DNA from: JAGNLM01 sp964439835
Lineage (GTDB): Bacteria > Pseudomonadota > Gammaproteobacteria > JAABTG01
Length of the DNA stretch: 64,000 nucleotides
Assembly: GCA_964439835.1 (NCBI GenBank)
Contig: CAYTPQ010000009.1
Coordinates: 1 to 64,000, forward strand
Direction: 5' to 3'
The position numbers and the translations under genes are program-made. The notes beneath the pieces were generated by a model. It did not search any database and was not told where the DNA came from. It saw only the letters and a program-made list of their open reading frames with translations. This document shows, one piece after another, positions 51,343-60,439 of the stretch (position 1 is the stretch's first letter; each line of letters begins with the position of its first letter).

Positions 51343-52629
51343 TTGGACGCCCCATCCGTCACGCCTCGCACCCACTCCTCTGACCCGGCTGGCCCCGTCG
51401 AGCGGGCCTCGCTGCGCCGGCGCCAGGTCGAGATCCTGTACGAGCAGTCTCTGTGGAGCCTGCCGGGCGGATTCGCGGCGGCGCTCGCGCTGGCGGCGGT
51501 GCTCTGGCCGGCGGCCCCGCGCGGACCGCTGCTGGGCTGGCTGGCCGTGATGGGCCTGGTGACTGCGGTCCGGCTCGCTCTGTCCCTGCACCATCGCCGG
51601 CGCGCGTTGGTCGACGACGGAGAGCGGCTGTGGCTGCGCTCGTATCTCGTGGGGTCCGTGGTCTCGGCCCTGATCTGGGCTGGCGGCGCGATCCTGGTGG
51701 CGCCCGCCGACTCGCTGCCGCAGTGGGGCGCCTACCTCTTGTGGCTCGGCGGGCTGGTGGCGGCGGGGGTGGCAACCCTCTCGGTGGTGATGGGGGCGTA
51801 CCTCGCCTTCGCCCTGCCGGCGGTGCTGCCGGTCTCGGCCTGGCTGCTCCTCGGGCCCGACGCCGAGCCCTACCACCGGACGGTCGGACTCGTACTGCCG
51901 GTCTTCCTCGCCTTCATGATCGCCGCCGCGTGGCGGGTCAACCGCGCCATGGTGCGGGCCCTACGCCTGCAGTTCGAGAACCAGCAGCTCAACCTCCACC
52001 TGCGCGCCGACCTGGAGCGCCACGTGCACGTGGAGGCCCAGCTGCGCGAGGCGAAGCGTCGGCTGGAGGCGCTCGCGCGCGAGCTACGCCAGCTCTCGGC
52101 CGAGGACGGGCTGACCGGGATCGCCAACCGGCGGCACTTCGACCAGGTGTTGCTGCGGGAGTGGCGGCGTGCCACCCGCGGCCGTTACCCGCTGACCCTG
52201 GTCCTGCTCGACCTGGACTACTTCAAGGACTTCAACGACCGCTACGGGCACCAGGCGGGGGACGAGTGCCTGAGGGAGGTTGGCCAGGTGTTGCGGGCGC
52301 ACTGCCGTCGGTCGGGTGACATGGCGGCCCGCTACGGCGGCGAGGAGTTTGCGGTGGTCCTGCCGGGCACGGGCAGGGAGGATGCCCGCGAGGTCGCGGC
52401 CCGCATCTGCGCCGACGTGCAAGCCCTCGCCATCCCCCACGAGACCTCTCCCTCGGGCCCGGTGGTGACGGTGAGCGCCGGTGTGGCGAGCGTGGTCCCT
52501 GACCGCAACGGCGCCCCCGCGGACCTCATCGAGCTGGCCGACGGAGCGCTTTACCGCGCGAAGGGTAGCGGACGTAACCGGGTCTGCGTCGCCGGCGAGT
52601 CGCCCCGGCACCGCGTCGCGCGGGCCTGA
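51343..52629 (+). CDS. Membrane diguanylate cyclase (GGDEF)
   Basis: The 428-residue protein has six predicted membrane helices (~40-195), a coiled coil (~205-250, LEALARELRQLSAED) and a GGDEF domain (~251-415). The active site is GGEEF at 332-336, and the inhibitory I-site R-S-G-D is at 323-326, five residues earlier, so an active, product-inhibited c-di-GMP synthase is predicted. LTGIANRRHFD and LDLDYFKDFNDRYGH bind metal and nucleotide. The TTG start at 51343 is supported by GGAGG five bases upstream. The membrane part resembles MASE-type sensors but I cannot assign a ligand. Confidence 0.92.
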   Translation: MDAPSVTPRTHSSDPAGPVERASLRRRQVEILYEQSLWSLPGGFAAALALAAVLWPAAPRGPLLGWLAVMGLVTAVRLALSLHHRRRALVDDGERLWLRSYLVGSVVSALIWAGGAILVAPADSLPQWGAYLLWLGGLVAAGVATLSVVMGAYLAFALPAVLPVSAWLLLGPDAEPYHRTVGLVLPVFLAFMIAAAWRVNRAMVRALRLQFENQQLNLHLRADLERHVHVEAQLREAKRRLEALARELRQLSAEDGLTGIANRRHFDQVLLREWRRATRGRYPLTLVLLDLDYFKDFNDRYGHQAGDECLREVGQVLRAHCRRSGDMAARYGGEEFAVVLPGTGREDAREVAARICADVQALAIPHETSPSGPVVTVSAGVASVVPDRNGAPADLIELADGALYRAKGSGRNRVCVAGESPRHRVARA

Positions 52630-52634
52630 GACCT

Positions 52635-54128
52635 TTAGGCCCGGCACTCCTCGAGCTGGCGCGGGCGGCCCTGCTCGTCGACGCTCTCGATGCGCACGGT
52701 GTAGCCCCACAGGCGCGCCACGTGCCGCAGCATCTCCGGCGTAGACTCGCCGAGCGGGCGCCGGTCGTGCATGTAGTGGCGCAGGGTGAGCGAGCGGTCT
52801 CCGTAGAGGTCGACGTCGTAGACTTGGATGTTCGGCTCGCGCTGCCCCAAGTTGTACTGCTCGGCCAGGGTCTGGCGCACGGCCCTGTACCCGGCCTCGT
52901 CGTGGATGGCGGTGATCTCGAGCTTTTCCTGGGTGTCGTCGTCCACCACCGCGAACAGCCGTAGCTGGCGGATCAGGGCGGGTGAGAGGTATTGGGCGAC
53001 GAAGCTCTCGTCCTTGAAGTTACGCATGGCAAAGTCGAGCGCCTTGCGCCAGTCGGAACCCGCCAGGTCGGGGAACCAGCGACGGTCTTCCTCGGTGGGG
53101 GCCTCGCAGATCCGGCGCAGGTCCTGGAACATCGAGAAGCCGAGGGCGTACGGATTGATGCCGCTGTAGCCCCGACGGTGGAACGGCGGTTGGTACACCA
53201 CCCCGGTGTGGCTGGTCAGGAACTCCAGCATGAAGCCGTCGGTGAGGCGCCCCTCCTCATAGAGGGTGTTGAGCAGCGTGTAGTGCCAGAAGGTGGCCCA
53301 GCCCTCGTTCATCACCTGGGTCTGGCGCTGGGGGTAGAAGTACTGGGCGATCTTGCGGACGATGCGCACGACCTCCCGCTGCCAGGGCTCGAGCCGGGGG
53401 GCGTTCTTCTCGATGAAGTAGAGCAGGTTTTCCTGAGGCTCGGGCGGGAAGCGCTTCTTGCGGCGCGTCCCGGCGGCCGCCTCGCGGGCGGGGAGCGTCC
53501 GCCAGAGGTCGTTCACCTGGGACTGCAGGTAGGCCTCCCGTTCCTGCTGGCGCTCGCGCTCGCGGGCGGCAGTGAGCCGCGCCGGCCGCTTGTAGCGGTC
53601 CACGCCCTGGTTCATCAGCGCGTGGCAGGAGTCGAGCAGCAACTCGACGGCCTCTTCGCCGTAGCGCTCCTCGCACTCGGCGACGAAGTTGCGGGCGAAC
53701 ACCAGGTAGTCGAGGATGCCCTCGGCGTCGGTCCAGGTGCGGAACAGGTAGTTGCCCTTGAAGAATGAGTTGTGGCCGTAGGCCGCGTGGGCGATTACCA
53801 GGGCCTGCATCGTTATGGTGTTCTCCTCCATGAGGTAGGCGATGCAGGGGTTGGAGTTGATCACGATCTCGTAGGCGAGCCCCATCTGCCCGCGCTGGTA
53901 GCTCTTCTGGGTGGTGAGGAACTGCTTGCCGAAGGACCAGTGGTGGTAGCCGACCGGCATCCCCACCGAGGAGTAGGCGTCGATCATCTGCTCGGAGGAG
54001 ATGATTTCGATCTGGTTCGGGTAGGTGTCGAGGCCGTAGCCGGCCGCGACCCGGGCGATCTCCCGGTCGTACTTCTCGATCAGCTCGAAGGTCCACTCCG
54101 AGCCTTCGGATATCGGGTTACGGCTCAT
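52635..54128 (-). CDS. SpoVR family protein
   Basis: The 497-residue cytoplasmic protein belongs to the SpoVR/YcgB family, with YPNQIEIISSEQMIDAYSSVGMP, YHHWSFGKQF, VINSNPCIAYLMEENT, NEGWATFWHY and GINPYALGFSMF. The family has no proven enzyme activity, although histidine/glutamate-rich motifs suggest metal binding. In non-sporulating proteobacteria it is co-expressed with PrkA/YeaG and YeaH during starvation and stress. The three genes lie in the order prkA, yeaH, spoVR on one strand here. An ACCGCAGAG-type inverted repeat separates it from yeaH. Confidence 0.94.
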   Translation of the reverse strand: MSRNPISEGSEWTFELIEKYDREIARVAAGYGLDTYPNQIEIISSEQMIDAYSSVGMPVGYHHWSFGKQFLTTQKSYQRGQMGLAYEIVINSNPCIAYLMEENTITMQALVIAHAAYGHNSFFKGNYLFRTWTDAEGILDYLVFARNFVAECEERYGEEAVELLLDSCHALMNQGVDRYKRPARLTAARERERQQEREAYLQSQVNDLWRTLPAREAAAGTRRKKRFPPEPQENLLYFIEKNAPRLEPWQREVVRIVRKIAQYFYPQRQTQVMNEGWATFWHYTLLNTLYEEGRLTDGFMLEFLTSHTGVVYQPPFHRRGYSGINPYALGFSMFQDLRRICEAPTEEDRRWFPDLAGSDWRKALDFAMRNFKDESFVAQYLSPALIRQLRLFAVVDDDTQEKLEITAIHDEAGYRAVRQTLAEQYNLGQREPNIQVYDVDLYGDRSLTLRHYMHDRRPLGESTPEMLRHVARLWGYTVRIESVDEQGRPRQLEECRA

Positions 54129-54139
54129 TGCTCGTCACT

Positions 54140-54269
54140 CACCGCAGAGGCGCAGAGACGCAGAGGATGATGAGATCGATCACTGGACCTTTCTCCCTGC
54201 TCTGCCCGCAGGGTCACCGCCCGGTTCAGCAAACCGTGATCCCTCCGCGTCTCTGCGTCTCTGCGGTTG
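54140..54269. repeat. ACCGCAGAG-type inverted repeat pair, copy d
   Basis: CACCGCAGAGGCGCAGAGAC with CGCAGAGG (54140-54167) faces TCCGCGTCTCTGCG and TCTCTGCGGTTG (54244-54269). The unit is CGCAGAG in both arms, against CACAGAG in copies a and c. It fills the 144-bp gap between yeaH and spoVR inside one operon, ending 4 bp from the yeaH stop. Confidence 0.88.
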
Positions 54270-54272
54270 TCA

Positions 54273-55538
54273 TCAAGCCGTCGCCTTCTTCTTGAAGAGC
54301 TCGCGGAGCACGGGGTAGATGTCCTCCACAGTCTTGATCCGCTGCATCGCGAAGCGGGGGCTCGCCGCCTTCACCACCGAGTACTCGCGCCAGAGGCTCT
54401 GGGGCTCCTCGGCCTCGATCTCTACGTAGGCGTAGTACTGCACCAGGGGCAGGACCGAGCCGAGCAGCAGTTCCCGACAGCGGGGTGAGTCGTCCTCCCA
54501 GTTGTCGCCGTCCGAGGCCTGGGCCGCGTACACGTTCCAGGCGCTGGTGGAGTAGCGATCGAGGATGATTCGGTGCATCAGCTCGAGCGCGCTCGACACC
54601 ACCGTGCCGCCGGTCTCCCGGGAGGAGAAGAAGTCCTCCTCGTCCACCTCCTTGGCCTGGGTGTGGTGGCGGATGAAGACCAGGTCGATGCGCTCGTAGC
54701 TGCGGGTCAGGAACAGGTAGAGCAGCATGAAGAAGCGCTTGGCGATGTCCTTGCGCCCCTCGTCCATCGAACCGGAGACGTCCATCAGGCAGAACATGAC
54801 GGCCTGGGTCGAAGGCTGTGGCTGCTCGATACGGTTGGCGTAGCGCAGGTCGTAGGTGTCGATGAAGGGGACACCGGCGATGCGCTTCTCCAGCTCCTCG
54901 ATCTCCCGGCGCAGGTCGTCGGCCTCCGGGCCGTGCCCGAGCCCCCGCGACTCCAGGTCCGCAAGCGCCTCGCGGGCCTGGCGTAGCGCCTCCCGTGGCC
55001 CGGCCGAGAGGGCGAGCCGGCGCCCGACCGCGCTCTTCATGGAGCGCACCACGTGCAGGTTGGACGGGTTGCCCTGACTGACGAACCCGGCGCGCACCCG
55101 TCGGGTCTCCGGGGTTGCGGCGAGCTGCTTGCGCACCAGGTCGGGCAGCGCCAAGTCCTGGAAGAAGAAGTCCAGGAACTCCTCCTTGGAGAGCTCGAAG
55201 GCGAACTCGTCCAGGCCCTCGCCGTCCGGCGAGCCGCCGCGGCCCTTGCCGCCCGCGCCCCCGGGTGGGCGGGCGACTCGGTCGCCGGCGACGAACTCCT
55301 CGTTGCCGGTGTGCACGACGCTGCGCCGGCCGCCGGGGCCGTGGTGGAAGACCGGCTCGCTAAGATCGCGGGTTGGGATCGAGATCTTCTCGCCCCGCTC
55401 CAGGTCCGCGACGCGGCGCCCGGCCACCGCGTCGGACACCGCCTTGCGGATCTGCCCTTTGTAGCGGCGCAGGAAACGCTGGCGGTTGACCGCGCTGCGG
55501 TTCTTCCCGGACAGGCGGCGGTCGACGAGCTGGCTCAC
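54273..55538 (-). CDS. yeaH: YeaH/YhbH family VWA protein (DUF444)
   Basis: The 421-residue protein is the usual partner of PrkA/YeaG. The N terminus has NRSAVNRQRFLRRYKGQI and ISIPTRDLSEPVFHHGPGG, both DUF444 hallmarks, then a Gly-rich linker. A VWA-like domain has MIDAS D-V-S-G-S-M (MFCLMDVSGSMDEG). The GTG at 55538 overlaps the TGA of prkA (GTGA), so the two are translated together; an ATG/GTG further upstream is inside prkA. It is probably phosphorylated by or scaffolds PrkA in stress adaptation. Confidence 0.93.
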   Translation of the reverse strand: MSQLVDRRLSGKNRSAVNRQRFLRRYKGQIRKAVSDAVAGRRVADLERGEKISIPTRDLSEPVFHHGPGGRRSVVHTGNEEFVAGDRVARPPGGAGGKGRGGSPDGEGLDEFAFELSKEEFLDFFFQDLALPDLVRKQLAATPETRRVRAGFVSQGNPSNLHVVRSMKSAVGRRLALSAGPREALRQAREALADLESRGLGHGPEADDLRREIEELEKRIAGVPFIDTYDLRYANRIEQPQPSTQAVMFCLMDVSGSMDEGRKDIAKRFFMLLYLFLTRSYERIDLVFIRHHTQAKEVDEEDFFSSRETGGTVVSSALELMHRIILDRYSTSAWNVYAAQASDGDNWEDDSPRCRELLLGSVLPLVQYYAYVEIEAEEPQSLWREYSVVKAASPRFAMQRIKTVEDIYPVLRELFKKKATA

Positions 55539-57454
55539 GAGGCCTTCCGCGCCCGTAGGTACCACTCGGCGAGCAGGCGCACCTGCTTGTCAGTGTAGCC
55601 CTTGGCCACCATGCGCTGGACGAAGTCCTGGTGCTTCTTCTGTTCCTCGCTGGAGGCCTTGGCGTTGAAGGAAATCACCGGCAACAGGTCCTCGGTGCTC
55701 GAGAACATGCGCTTCTCGATCACCGCGCGGAGCTTCTCGTAGCCGGTCCAGGTCGGGTTCTTGCCGGCGTTCTGGGCCCGGGCGCGGAGCACGAAGTTGA
55801 CCACCTCGTGGCGGAAGTCCTTGGGGTTGGCGATGCCGGCGGGCTTCTCGATCTTCTCCAGCTCGGCGTTCAGGTGCGCCCGGTCCAGGATCTCGCCGGT
55901 GTCGGGGTCTCGGTACTCCTGGTCCTGGATCCACATGTCCGCGTAGGTCACGTAACGGTCGAAGATGTTCTGGCCGTACTCGGAGTAGGACTCGAGGTAG
56001 GCGGTCTGAAGCTCCTTCTCGATGAACTCGGCGTAGCGCGGCGCCAGGTACTCCTTCAGGTAGGCGACGTAGCGCTGCTCGACGTCCGGCGGGAACTGCT
56101 CGCGCTCGATCTGCTGCTCCAGCACGTAGAGCAGGTGCACCGGGTTGGCCGCCACCTCGGCGTGGTCGAAGTTGAACACTCGCGACAGGATCTTGAAGGC
56201 GAAGCGGGTCGAGATCCCGGTCATGCCCTCGTCGACGCCGGCGAAGTCCCGGTACTCCTGGTAGGACTTGGCGCGCGGGTCGACGTCCTTCAGGTTCTCG
56301 CCGTCGTAGACCCGCATCTTGGAGAAGATGCTGGAATTCTCGGGCTCCTTCAGGCGGGTCAGCACGGAGAACTGGGCCAGCATCTGCAGGGTCCCGGGCG
56401 CGCAGGGCGCCTCCGAGAGCGAGCTGTGGCGCAAGAGCTTCTGGTAGATCTTGACCTCGTCGGAGACCCGCAGGCAGTAGGGCACCTTGACGATGTAGAT
56501 GCGGTCGAGGAACGCCTCGTTGTTCTTGTTGTTGCGGAAGGCCTGCCACTCGCTCTCGTTGCTGTGCGCGAGCACGATGCCGTCGAAGGGGATGGCGCCG
56601 AAGCCCTCGGTGCCCTTGTAGTTCCCCTCCTGGGTGGCGGTGAGCAGCGGGTGCAGCACCTTGATCGGTGCCTTGAACATCTCCACGAACTCCATCAGCC
56701 CCTGGTTGGCGAGGCAGAGCCCGCCGGAGTAGCTGTAGGCGTCCGGGTCGTCCTGGGAGTACTTCTCCAGCTTGCGGATGTCGACCTTGCCGACCAAGGA
56801 GGAGATGTCCTGGTTGTTCTCGTCGCCGGGCTCGGTCTTCGACACGCCCACCTGCCCGAGCACCGAGGGCCAGCGCTTGACCACCCGGAACTTGGTGATG
56901 TCGCCGTTGTGCTCGTGCAGGCGCTTCACCGCCCAGGGGGAGAGGACCTTGCCCAGGTAGCGGCGGGGGATGCCGTACTCCTGCTCCAGGATCTCGCCGT
57001 CCTCGTCGGCCGAGAACAGGGCGAGCGGCGAGTCGTTCACCGGCGAGCCCTTGATGGCGTAGAACGGCGCCTTCTCCATCAGGTGCTTCAGCTTCTCGGC
57101 GAGGGAGGATTTGCCGCCCCCGACCGGCCCCAGCAAGTACAGGATCTGCTTCTTCTCCTCCAGACCCTGGGCGGCGTGGCGGAAGTAGGCGACGATCTGC
57201 TCGATGGTCTCCTCCATCCCGTAGAAGTCCCGGAAGGCCGGGTACACCTTGATCACCTTGTTCGAGAAGATCCGCGACAGCCGCGGGTCACGCCGGGTGT
57301 CGAGGAGCTCGGGCTCGCCGATGGCGGCGAGCATGCGCTCTGCCGAGGTGGCGTAGGCCATCGGGTCGGTCTTGCAGATCTCCAGGTACTCCTCGAGGGA
57401 GTACTCGTCCTCGACCCGGCGGTACCGTTCGATGTACTGGTTGAAAAGGCTCAT
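55535..57454 (-). CDS. prkA: PrkA/YeaG serine kinase-like AAA protein
   Basis: The 639-residue cytoplasmic protein has the PrkA AAA domain (Walker A in YLLGPVGGGKSSLAEKL, near residues 107-123) and the C-terminal kinase-like domain. DFYGMEETIEQIV, HSNESEWQAFRNNKNNEAFLDRIY and FNFDHAEVAANPVHLLY are family blocks. It acts in nitrogen-starvation and stationary-phase signalling. GGGAG about eight bases before the ATG at 57454 fixes the start. First gene of prkA-yeaH-spoVR; the 57455-57689 gap upstream has no gene. Confidence 0.95.
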   Translation of the reverse strand: MSLFNQYIERYRRVEDEYSLEEYLEICKTDPMAYATSAERMLAAIGEPELLDTRRDPRLSRIFSNKVIKVYPAFRDFYGMEETIEQIVAYFRHAAQGLEEKKQILYLLGPVGGGKSSLAEKLKHLMEKAPFYAIKGSPVNDSPLALFSADEDGEILEQEYGIPRRYLGKVLSPWAVKRLHEHNGDITKFRVVKRWPSVLGQVGVSKTEPGDENNQDISSLVGKVDIRKLEKYSQDDPDAYSYSGGLCLANQGLMEFVEMFKAPIKVLHPLLTATQEGNYKGTEGFGAIPFDGIVLAHSNESEWQAFRNNKNNEAFLDRIYIVKVPYCLRVSDEVKIYQKLLRHSSLSEAPCAPGTLQMLAQFSVLTRLKEPENSSIFSKMRVYDGENLKDVDPRAKSYQEYRDFAGVDEGMTGISTRFAFKILSRVFNFDHAEVAANPVHLLYVLEQQIEREQFPPDVEQRYVAYLKEYLAPRYAEFIEKELQTAYLESYSEYGQNIFDRYVTYADMWIQDQEYRDPDTGEILDRAHLNAELEKIEKPAGIANPKDFRHEVVNFVLRARAQNAGKNPTWTGYEKLRAVIEKRMFSSTEDLLPVISFNAKASSEEQKKHQDFVQRMVAKGYTDKQVRLLAEWYLRARKAS

Positions 57455-57689
57455 GCAGCCGCTCCCGGAAACCTTGGAGGGGAACCCCCGACTGATACTT
57501 AGCAGGATCGATGCCAAGCGTAGACATTGCCGGCACCCTATACGCTTTGACCAGAGCCGTCCCTCGAGGTGCCGGAAAGGGGTGAACCCGGCGGGGAGGA
57601 GGCCGAGCGTCGCGGGGCCGATGCTCGGCCCGGGGAGGTGGCTGCCGTCGCTGTTCTGGCGTGGCCGCGGGGCCGGAGGCCCGCGACCA

Positions 57690-59120
57690 CTACCCCTTGA
57701 CGCAGACCAGCGGCCTCAGCCGGGCCACCTTACGGGCGAGGCCGGCGGCCTCGGAGGCGTCGACCACGGCGCCCACGTCCTTGTAGGCCCCCGGAGCCTC
57801 CTCCGCGACCCCCCGCAGCGAGGGGCTGCGCACCACGATGCCCTGGCGGGCGAGTCCGTCGACCACCTCGCGTCCCTGCCACTGGCGGGTCGCCTGGTGC
57901 CGGCTCATGGCCCGGCCTGCCCCGTGGCAGGCCGAGCTGAAGGAGCGTCGCTCGCCCTCGGCGGTGCCCACCAGGACGTAGGAGGCGGTGCCCATGGTGC
58001 CGCCGATCAACACCGGCTGGCCGATCGCGCGCAGGCCCTGGGGCAGGTCCGGGTGGCCGGGGCCGTAGGCCCGGGTGGCGCCCTTGCGGTGGATGAAGAG
58101 CCGCCGCCGCCGGCCGTCGACGTCGTGGTCCTCGACCTTGCAGGTGTTGTGGGAGACGTCGTAGAGCAGCCTCAGGTCGGCGCGCGGGAAGTGCTCCGCA
58201 AAGGCCAGGCGGGCCAGGTGGGTCAGGATCTCGCGGTTGGCGAGCGCGCAGTTGATGCCGGCCCGCATGGCCCCGAGGTATGCCTCGCCGAGGGCGGAGT
58301 CGAGCGGCGCACAGGCGAGCTCCCGGTCGGGCAGGGAGAGGCCGTGCCGGGGCGCCTCGATGGTCATGCGCTTGAGAAAGTCGGTGCCGATCTGGTGGCC
58401 GAGGCCGCGGGACCCGCAGTGGATGCTGAGCAGCACGTCGCCCGGGTGCAGGCCGAAGGCGGCCGCCCCGTCGCGGTCGTAGACCTCCACCACCTCCTGG
58501 ACCTCGGCGTAGTGGTTGCCCGAGCCGAGGGTGCCCATCTCGGAGCGCTGGCGCTTCTTGGCCTGGTCGGAGACCTGGTCCGGGCGTGCCCCGCGCATCC
58601 TCCCGTGCTCTTCGATCCGCTCCAGGTCCTCGTGCCGTCCCCAGCCCTGCTCGACCGCCCACTGGGCGCCGCCGGCGAGCATGGCGTCCATCTGGCGGGC
58701 GTCGAGCCGGATCGCGCCGGTGCTGCCGAGGCCGGCGGGGATGTAGGCGTAGAGGGTGTCGGCGAGCTCGCGCTTGAGTGGTTCCACGTCGTCCCGGGTG
58801 AGGCCGGTGTGCAGGGATCGCACGCCGCAGGAGATGTCGAAGCCGACCCCGCCGGCCGAGACGACGCCGCCCTGGTCGGCGTCGAAGGCGGCGACGCCGC
58901 CGATGGGGAAGCCGTAGCCCCAGTGGGCGTCGGGCATGGCGTAGGAGGCCTGGACGATGCCGGGCAGGGTGGCGACGTTGCAGACCTGCTCGTAGACCTT
59001 GTCGTCCATGTCGCGCAGGAGCGGCTCGCTGGCGTAGAGGACGCCAGGCACGTGCATGGCGCCGCGGGGCGGGATGTGCCACTCGAATTCGCTGACGCGG
59101 GTGAGGCGGGAGGTGTCCAT
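57690..59120 (-). CDS. rtcB: tRNA-splicing RNA ligase RtcB
   Basis: The 476-residue GTP/Mn2+-dependent ligase joins 2',3'-cyclic phosphate and 5'-OH RNA ends. GVGFDISCGVRS, GSGNHYAEVQ, SIHCGSRGLGHQIG, YDVSHNTCK and the guanylylated histidine loop SSACHGAGRAMSR are all present. It thus retains the catalytic histidine and Mn2+ cysteine/histidines. The upstream gene on the same strand is archease, its activator, separated by copy 7 of the hairpin element (left end 33 bp from this start). No rtcA or rtcR is in the window. Expected to repair tRNA or rRNA after RNase damage. Confidence 0.96.
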   Translation of the reverse strand: MDTSRLTRVSEFEWHIPPRGAMHVPGVLYASEPLLRDMDDKVYEQVCNVATLPGIVQASYAMPDAHWGYGFPIGGVAAFDADQGGVVSAGGVGFDISCGVRSLHTGLTRDDVEPLKRELADTLYAYIPAGLGSTGAIRLDARQMDAMLAGGAQWAVEQGWGRHEDLERIEEHGRMRGARPDQVSDQAKKRQRSEMGTLGSGNHYAEVQEVVEVYDRDGAAAFGLHPGDVLLSIHCGSRGLGHQIGTDFLKRMTIEAPRHGLSLPDRELACAPLDSALGEAYLGAMRAGINCALANREILTHLARLAFAEHFPRADLRLLYDVSHNTCKVEDHDVDGRRRRLFIHRKGATRAYGPGHPDLPQGLRAIGQPVLIGGTMGTASYVLVGTAEGERRSFSSACHGAGRAMSRHQATRQWQGREVVDGLARQGIVVRSPSLRGVAEEAPGAYKDVGAVVDASEAAGLARKVARLRPLVCVKG

Positions 59121-59153
59121 GGGTGCCTCAGAACGAGCAGGGTCTCTACGAAT

Positions 59154-59321
59154 GTTAGGTCAACAGCGGCGCTTGGACATCGGGGGGCAGGCCGGGGGTA
59201 CGGTCCCGCGGGACACGCCGTGAATACGTCCCTGTAGGCTCGGATGCCGCCGTCCGGGCGGCATACGGTCCCGCAGAACCGTACCCCCGACCTGCTCCAA
59301 CTCGCAGGTTATCCCCTTCAA
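59154..59321. repeat. Dispersed palindromic element, copy 7 (full length)
   Basis: Arms GCAGGCCGGGGGTACGGT (59187-59204) and 59278-59295 pair at 17 of 18 positions. The right flank reads, inverted, TTGAAGGGGAT and ends at 59321, 5 bp from the archease stop. The left flank (from ~59154) is diverged. The core is forward with the GGATGCCG tip. It separates archease from rtcB, genes whose products act together. Confidence 0.9.
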
Positions 59322-59326
59322 ACCGC

Positions 59327-59749
59327 TCATACGTCCACTACGGCCTGGGCGACCCAGCCGCCGTCGGGTTCGCGGGCGACCCGCAGGGCGGTGTAGGTGG
59401 CGCCCTTGACCTCGACGGTGGGGTGGTGGCGGTCGCGGTCGATGGGCTCGCCGAAAGCGGTGGCCTGGAGGCGGGTGCCGTCGATGCGCACCTCGAAGCG
59501 CCCGAAGAGCATGCGCCGGGTGGCCATCTCGAAGACCAGGGCGTTCAGCCAGTCCGCGAAGAGCAGGTCCAGGTCGGGCGCCTCGCAGGCGATGTCCACC
59601 GCTTCGAGGGGCGCGACGTCTTCGGGGGGGAGGATAACGGCGGTGAGGGCCAGGGCGCCCTGGGCGAAGGCCTCCGCGGGGGTGGGGCCGCGACCGCGGA
59701 CGCCGATGTCGGCCTGGTGGTGGAAGTGCTCCCATGCGGTGCCGGGCAC
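59327..59749 (-). CDS. Archease
   Basis: The 140-residue protein activates RtcB by promoting its guanylylation and turnover. Family blocks are FHHQADIGVRGRGPTPAEAFAQGALALTAVI (metal aspartates), DLLFADWLNALVFEM and EVKGATYTALRV. The GTG at 59749 is chosen because GGAGGAAG lies five to six bases upstream and gives the family length; longer starts read into the promoter region. It is upstream of rtcB on the same strand and divergent from the CBS gene at 59968. Confidence 0.93.
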   Translation of the reverse strand: MPGTAWEHFHHQADIGVRGRGPTPAEAFAQGALALTAVILPPEDVAPLEAVDIACEAPDLDLLFADWLNALVFEMATRRMLFGRFEVRIDGTRLQATAFGEPIDRDRHHPTVEVKGATYTALRVAREPDGGWVAQAVVDV

Positions 59750-59967
59750 GGTCGCTTCCTCCTGCGCCGCGGAGACATGGATTTCGGTCTGCGGGGCGGT
59801 CGCCGCGGGCCTCCTGTGACAGCTAGAATACACCCAGGCTCTGGGGCCGCCGCCCGGCGGGCAGTCTGTCCGGCGCGCCGCCCCCGTACAGACACCGGCC
59901 ACCCTGTCCCGGGCTGCGGAGGCGGCGGCACGGCCGAGGCGCGGGTTCCACAGAGGGGGAGATCACC

Positions 59968-60426
59968 ATGTCGGTCGGCGAGATCTGCAACCGGGAAGTC
60001 GTCACCATCGAGAAGAGCGCGCCGGTCGCCCGGGCGGCGAGGCTGATGCGCCAGTACCACGTGGGCAGCGTCATCGTCGTGGCCGATGCCTCCCAGCCCC
60101 CGCGGCCGGCCGGGATCGTCACCGACCGGGACCTGGCCATCGAGATCCTGGCCCAGGAGGTACCGGCGGAGACCGTGACCGTGGGCGACGTGATGGCCGC
60201 GGAGCTGCTCACGGCCCGCGAGGAGGACGGTGTCTGGGAAACCATCATGCGCATGCGTGCCATGGGGGTGCGCAGGCTGCCGGTGGTGACCCGGAACGGC
60301 GACCTGGCGGGGATCCTCACCATGGACGACCTGCTGCAGTTCATCGTCGGGGAGCTCTCCGACCTGGTGAAGCTGGTGCGGCGGGAGCAGAAGCGGGAGG
60401 AGGCGATCCGCCACGCCCCCCTCTAA
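59968..60426 (+). CDS. CBS-domain pair protein
   Basis: The 152-residue protein consists of two tandem CBS domains (~1-70 and ~75-135): VVTIEKSAPVARAARLMRQYHVGSVIVV and AGIVTDRDLAIEI, then REEDGVWETIMRMRAMGVRRLPVV and GILTMDDLLQFI. Such pairs bind adenosine nucleotides or SAM and act as energy sensors for a partner. GGGGGAGA is about five bases before the ATG. A short helix follows. It is 13 bp upstream of pcm, so the two likely form an operon; the partner regulated is not evident. Confidence 0.92.
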   Translation: MSVGEICNREVVTIEKSAPVARAARLMRQYHVGSVIVVADASQPPRPAGIVTDRDLAIEILAQEVPAETVTVGDVMAAELLTAREEDGVWETIMRMRAMGVRRLPVVTRNGDLAGILTMDDLLQFIVGELSDLVKLVRREQKREEAIRHAPL

Positions 60427-60439
60427 CCCGGACGCCGGC

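Noticed and set aside
55631..57502. 623-codon frame antisense to prkA
   Set aside because: Val/Leu/Gly/Asp-rich shadow with no domain; prkA is certain.
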